Assembly: GCF_001421565.1 (NCBI RefSeq)
Contig: NZ_LMKQ01000001.1
Span: forward strand, 2,474,605-2,538,604
Direction of reading: 5' to 3'
DNA length: 64,000 bases
Source: Agromyces sp. Leaf222
GTDB taxonomy: Bacteria; Actinomycetota; Actinomycetes; Actinomycetales; Microbacteriaceae
A program made the translations under genes and the position numbers. The notes below the pieces were generated by a model. It ran no database searches, was not told the DNA's origin, and was given only the letters and a program-made list of their open reading frames with translations. Shown here one piece after another: positions 62,901-64,000 of this stretch (positions are counted from its first letter, which is position 1; each line of letters opens with the position of its first letter).

Positions 62901-63374
62901 CTACTCGACCGGGCGGGCGGGGAGGCGGCCGTGCGCCTCGCGCAACTGGTCGATGGCCGACTCGAAGTCGTCGAGCGACTCGAACGCCTGGTAGACGCTC
63001 GCGAAACGCAGGTACGCGACCTCGTCGAGGTCTCGCAGCGGGGGCAGGATCGCCAGGCCGATGTCGTTGGCCTCGATCTGCGACGTGCCCGTCGACCGGA
63101 TCGTCTCCTCGACGGTCTGCGCGAGCAGCGCCAGGTCGGAGTCGGTCACCGGGCGACCCTGACAGGCCTTCTTGACGCCGAGCACGACCTTCTCCCGACT
63201 GAACGGCTCGGTCACCCCGCTGCGCTTCGTGACCGAGAGGCTCGCGGTCTCGGTGGTCGAGAATCGCCCGCCGCACTCGGGGCACTGCCGACGGCGGCGG
63301 ATTGAGAGCCCGTCGTCGCTCGTGCGGGAATCGATGACTCGGGAATCCGGGTGGCGGCAGAACGGACAGTACAT
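62901..63374 (-). CDS. nrdR: Transcriptional repressor NrdR
   Basis: ATP/dATP-sensing repressor of ribonucleotide reductase genes. 157 residues. N-terminal zinc ribbon CPFC...CPEC (residues 3-6 and 31-34) and an ATP-cone domain ([37 protein letters not shown]). GGGAG site 4 nt before the ATG; TAGGCT 9 nt before it is a -10 candidate. Between hisD and pyrD on one strand. Confidence 0.96.
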   Translation of the reverse strand: MYCPFCRHPDSRVIDSRTSDDGLSIRRRRQCPECGGRFSTTETASLSVTKRSGVTEPFSREKVVLGVKKACQGRPVTDSDLALLAQTVEETIRSTGTSQIEANDIGLAILPPLRDLDEVAYLRFASVYQAFESLDDFESAIDQLREAHGRLPARPVE

Positions 63375-63445
63375 GGTGCTCCCAGCCTAGCGGGGTCGGA
63401 ACGGCGCGCGCCGGTCGCCGACCGCACCGACCGCCGCGCTCGGGC

Positions 63446-64000
63446 TCAGTGCTCGAAGCGCGCCGTGACGGCCTCGCCGTGCGCCGGAAGGTCCTCTTCG
63501 GCCGAGAGCGTCGCGATGACGGGCGCGACCTCGCGGAGCGCGGCCTCGTCGTAGCGCACGACCTGCTGCGGCCGCAGGAACGTCGCCGCAGAGAGGCCGG
63601 AGACGTGCCTCGCCGTGCCGCCGGTGGGCAGCACGTGGTTCGACCCCGCGGCGTAGTCGCCGAGGCTCACGGGCGAGTACGGGCCGATGAAGATCGCGCC
63701 CGCGTTCTCGATGCGCGCGAGCGTCGCATCGACGTCGGCGACCTGGATCTCGAGGTGCTCGGCACCGAACGCGTTCGCGAACGCGGCGGCCTGCTCGAGG
63801 TCGTCGACCAGCACGAGTGCGGACTGCGGGCCCTCGACGGCGGTGCGCACGCGAGCCGAGTGCTTCGTCGACGAGACCCGCGCCTCGAGGCGCTCGCGCA
63901 CCGCCTCGGCGAACTCGGCCGAATCGGTCACCAGCACGGATGCCGCGAGCTCGTCGTGCTCGGCCTGGCTCACGAGGTCGGCGGCGACGAAGTCCGCATC
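63446..64000 (-). CDS. hisD: Histidinol dehydrogenase, C-terminal part (start beyond window)
   Basis: The visible 184 residues belong to HisD, which oxidises histidinol to histidine. The signature [23 protein letters not shown] with the zinc-binding and catalytic His is present, as is [19 protein letters not shown] and [26 protein letters not shown] near the end. The N-terminal half and start codon lie right of 64000. Lies 72 nt upstream of nrdR on the same strand. Confidence 0.94.
   Translation of the reverse strand, partial: DADFVAADLVSQAEHDELAASVLVTDSAEFAEAVRERLEARVSSTKHSARVRTAVEGPQSALVLVDDLEQAAAFANAFGAEHLEIQVADVDATLARIENAGAIFIGPYSPVSLGDYAAGSNHVLPTGGTARHVSGLSAATFLRPQQVVRYDEAALREVAPVIATLSAEEDLPAHGEAVTARFEH

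Overview
The window is a GC-rich, densely coded chromosomal segment with many GTG starts, 4-nt ATGA/GTGA cistron overlaps and actinobacterial housekeeping genes. The order hrcA-dnaJ-rsmE-HIT-phoH-ybeY-CNNM-era, then leuA-recO-uppS-(DsbA)-dusB-dgt-dnaG, together with DUF4870 proteins, a cydABDC operon and a recurring CGGATGCCGC word, suggests the family Microbacteriaceae (Agromyces-like). That placement is inference from gene content. No tRNA, rRNA, transposase, integrase, prophage or CRISPR array is visible.

Layout. 1-3695 (minus): a dipeptide/oligopeptide ABC operon (binding protein, DppB, DppC cut by the window edge). 4110-7956 (plus): a large secreted M6 metalloprotease, then a lipoprotein and a TlpA-like thioredoxin lipoprotein. 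7999-12398 (minus): dnaG, dgt, dusB. 12490: a YbaK-type deacylase. 13026-13876 (minus): a FrnE-like DsbA gene overlapping a 65-codon Cys micro-ORF. 13932-16769: a Tat-exported class A beta-lactamase divergent from a LysR regulator and a cytoplasmic penicillin-recognising-type protein. 16819-18365: uppS, recO. 18450: a TRIC channel. 19239-21124: leuA with a leucine-rich leader peptide. 21270-25349: an FtsX-type ABC transporter and its two-component system. 25480-32641: the era-to-hrcA operon with a CIRCE operator. 32783-33745: two DUF4870 proteins. 33752-37496: hemW, DUF1990, lepA. 37578-39481: a second two-component system. 39653: rpsT. 40034-44274: holA, comEC, comEA. 44390-48571: leuS, pabB. 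48581-54391: cydABDC. 54479-55689: a BlaI-type repressor and an M56 peptidase, divergent from cydA. 55752: DedA. 56453-59725: an OpuC/ProU-like osmolyte ABC operon with a TetR regulator upstream. 60666: App1-like phosphatase. 61776-64000: pyrD, nrdR, hisD (cut by the window edge).

Regulation is unusually readable. Many lead cistrons have a TANNNT hexamer 6-7 nt before the start codon, which implies leaderless mRNAs. Regulatory DNA can be paired with nearby regulators at several places: CIRCE/hrcA, two T-N11-A LysR boxes at the beta-lactamase locus, a TTCTAC-N5-GTAGAA dyad between blaI and cydA, a GAACG-N2-CGTTC palindrome upstream of the osmolyte operon near tetR, two inverted repeats upstream of the two-component-linked ABC genes, and a leucine attenuator in front of leuA. 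The least explained items are the FrnE-coupled micro-ORF, the beta-lactamase/LysR/BlaB-like triad, and the placement of a BlaI-M56 pair against the cytochrome bd operon.
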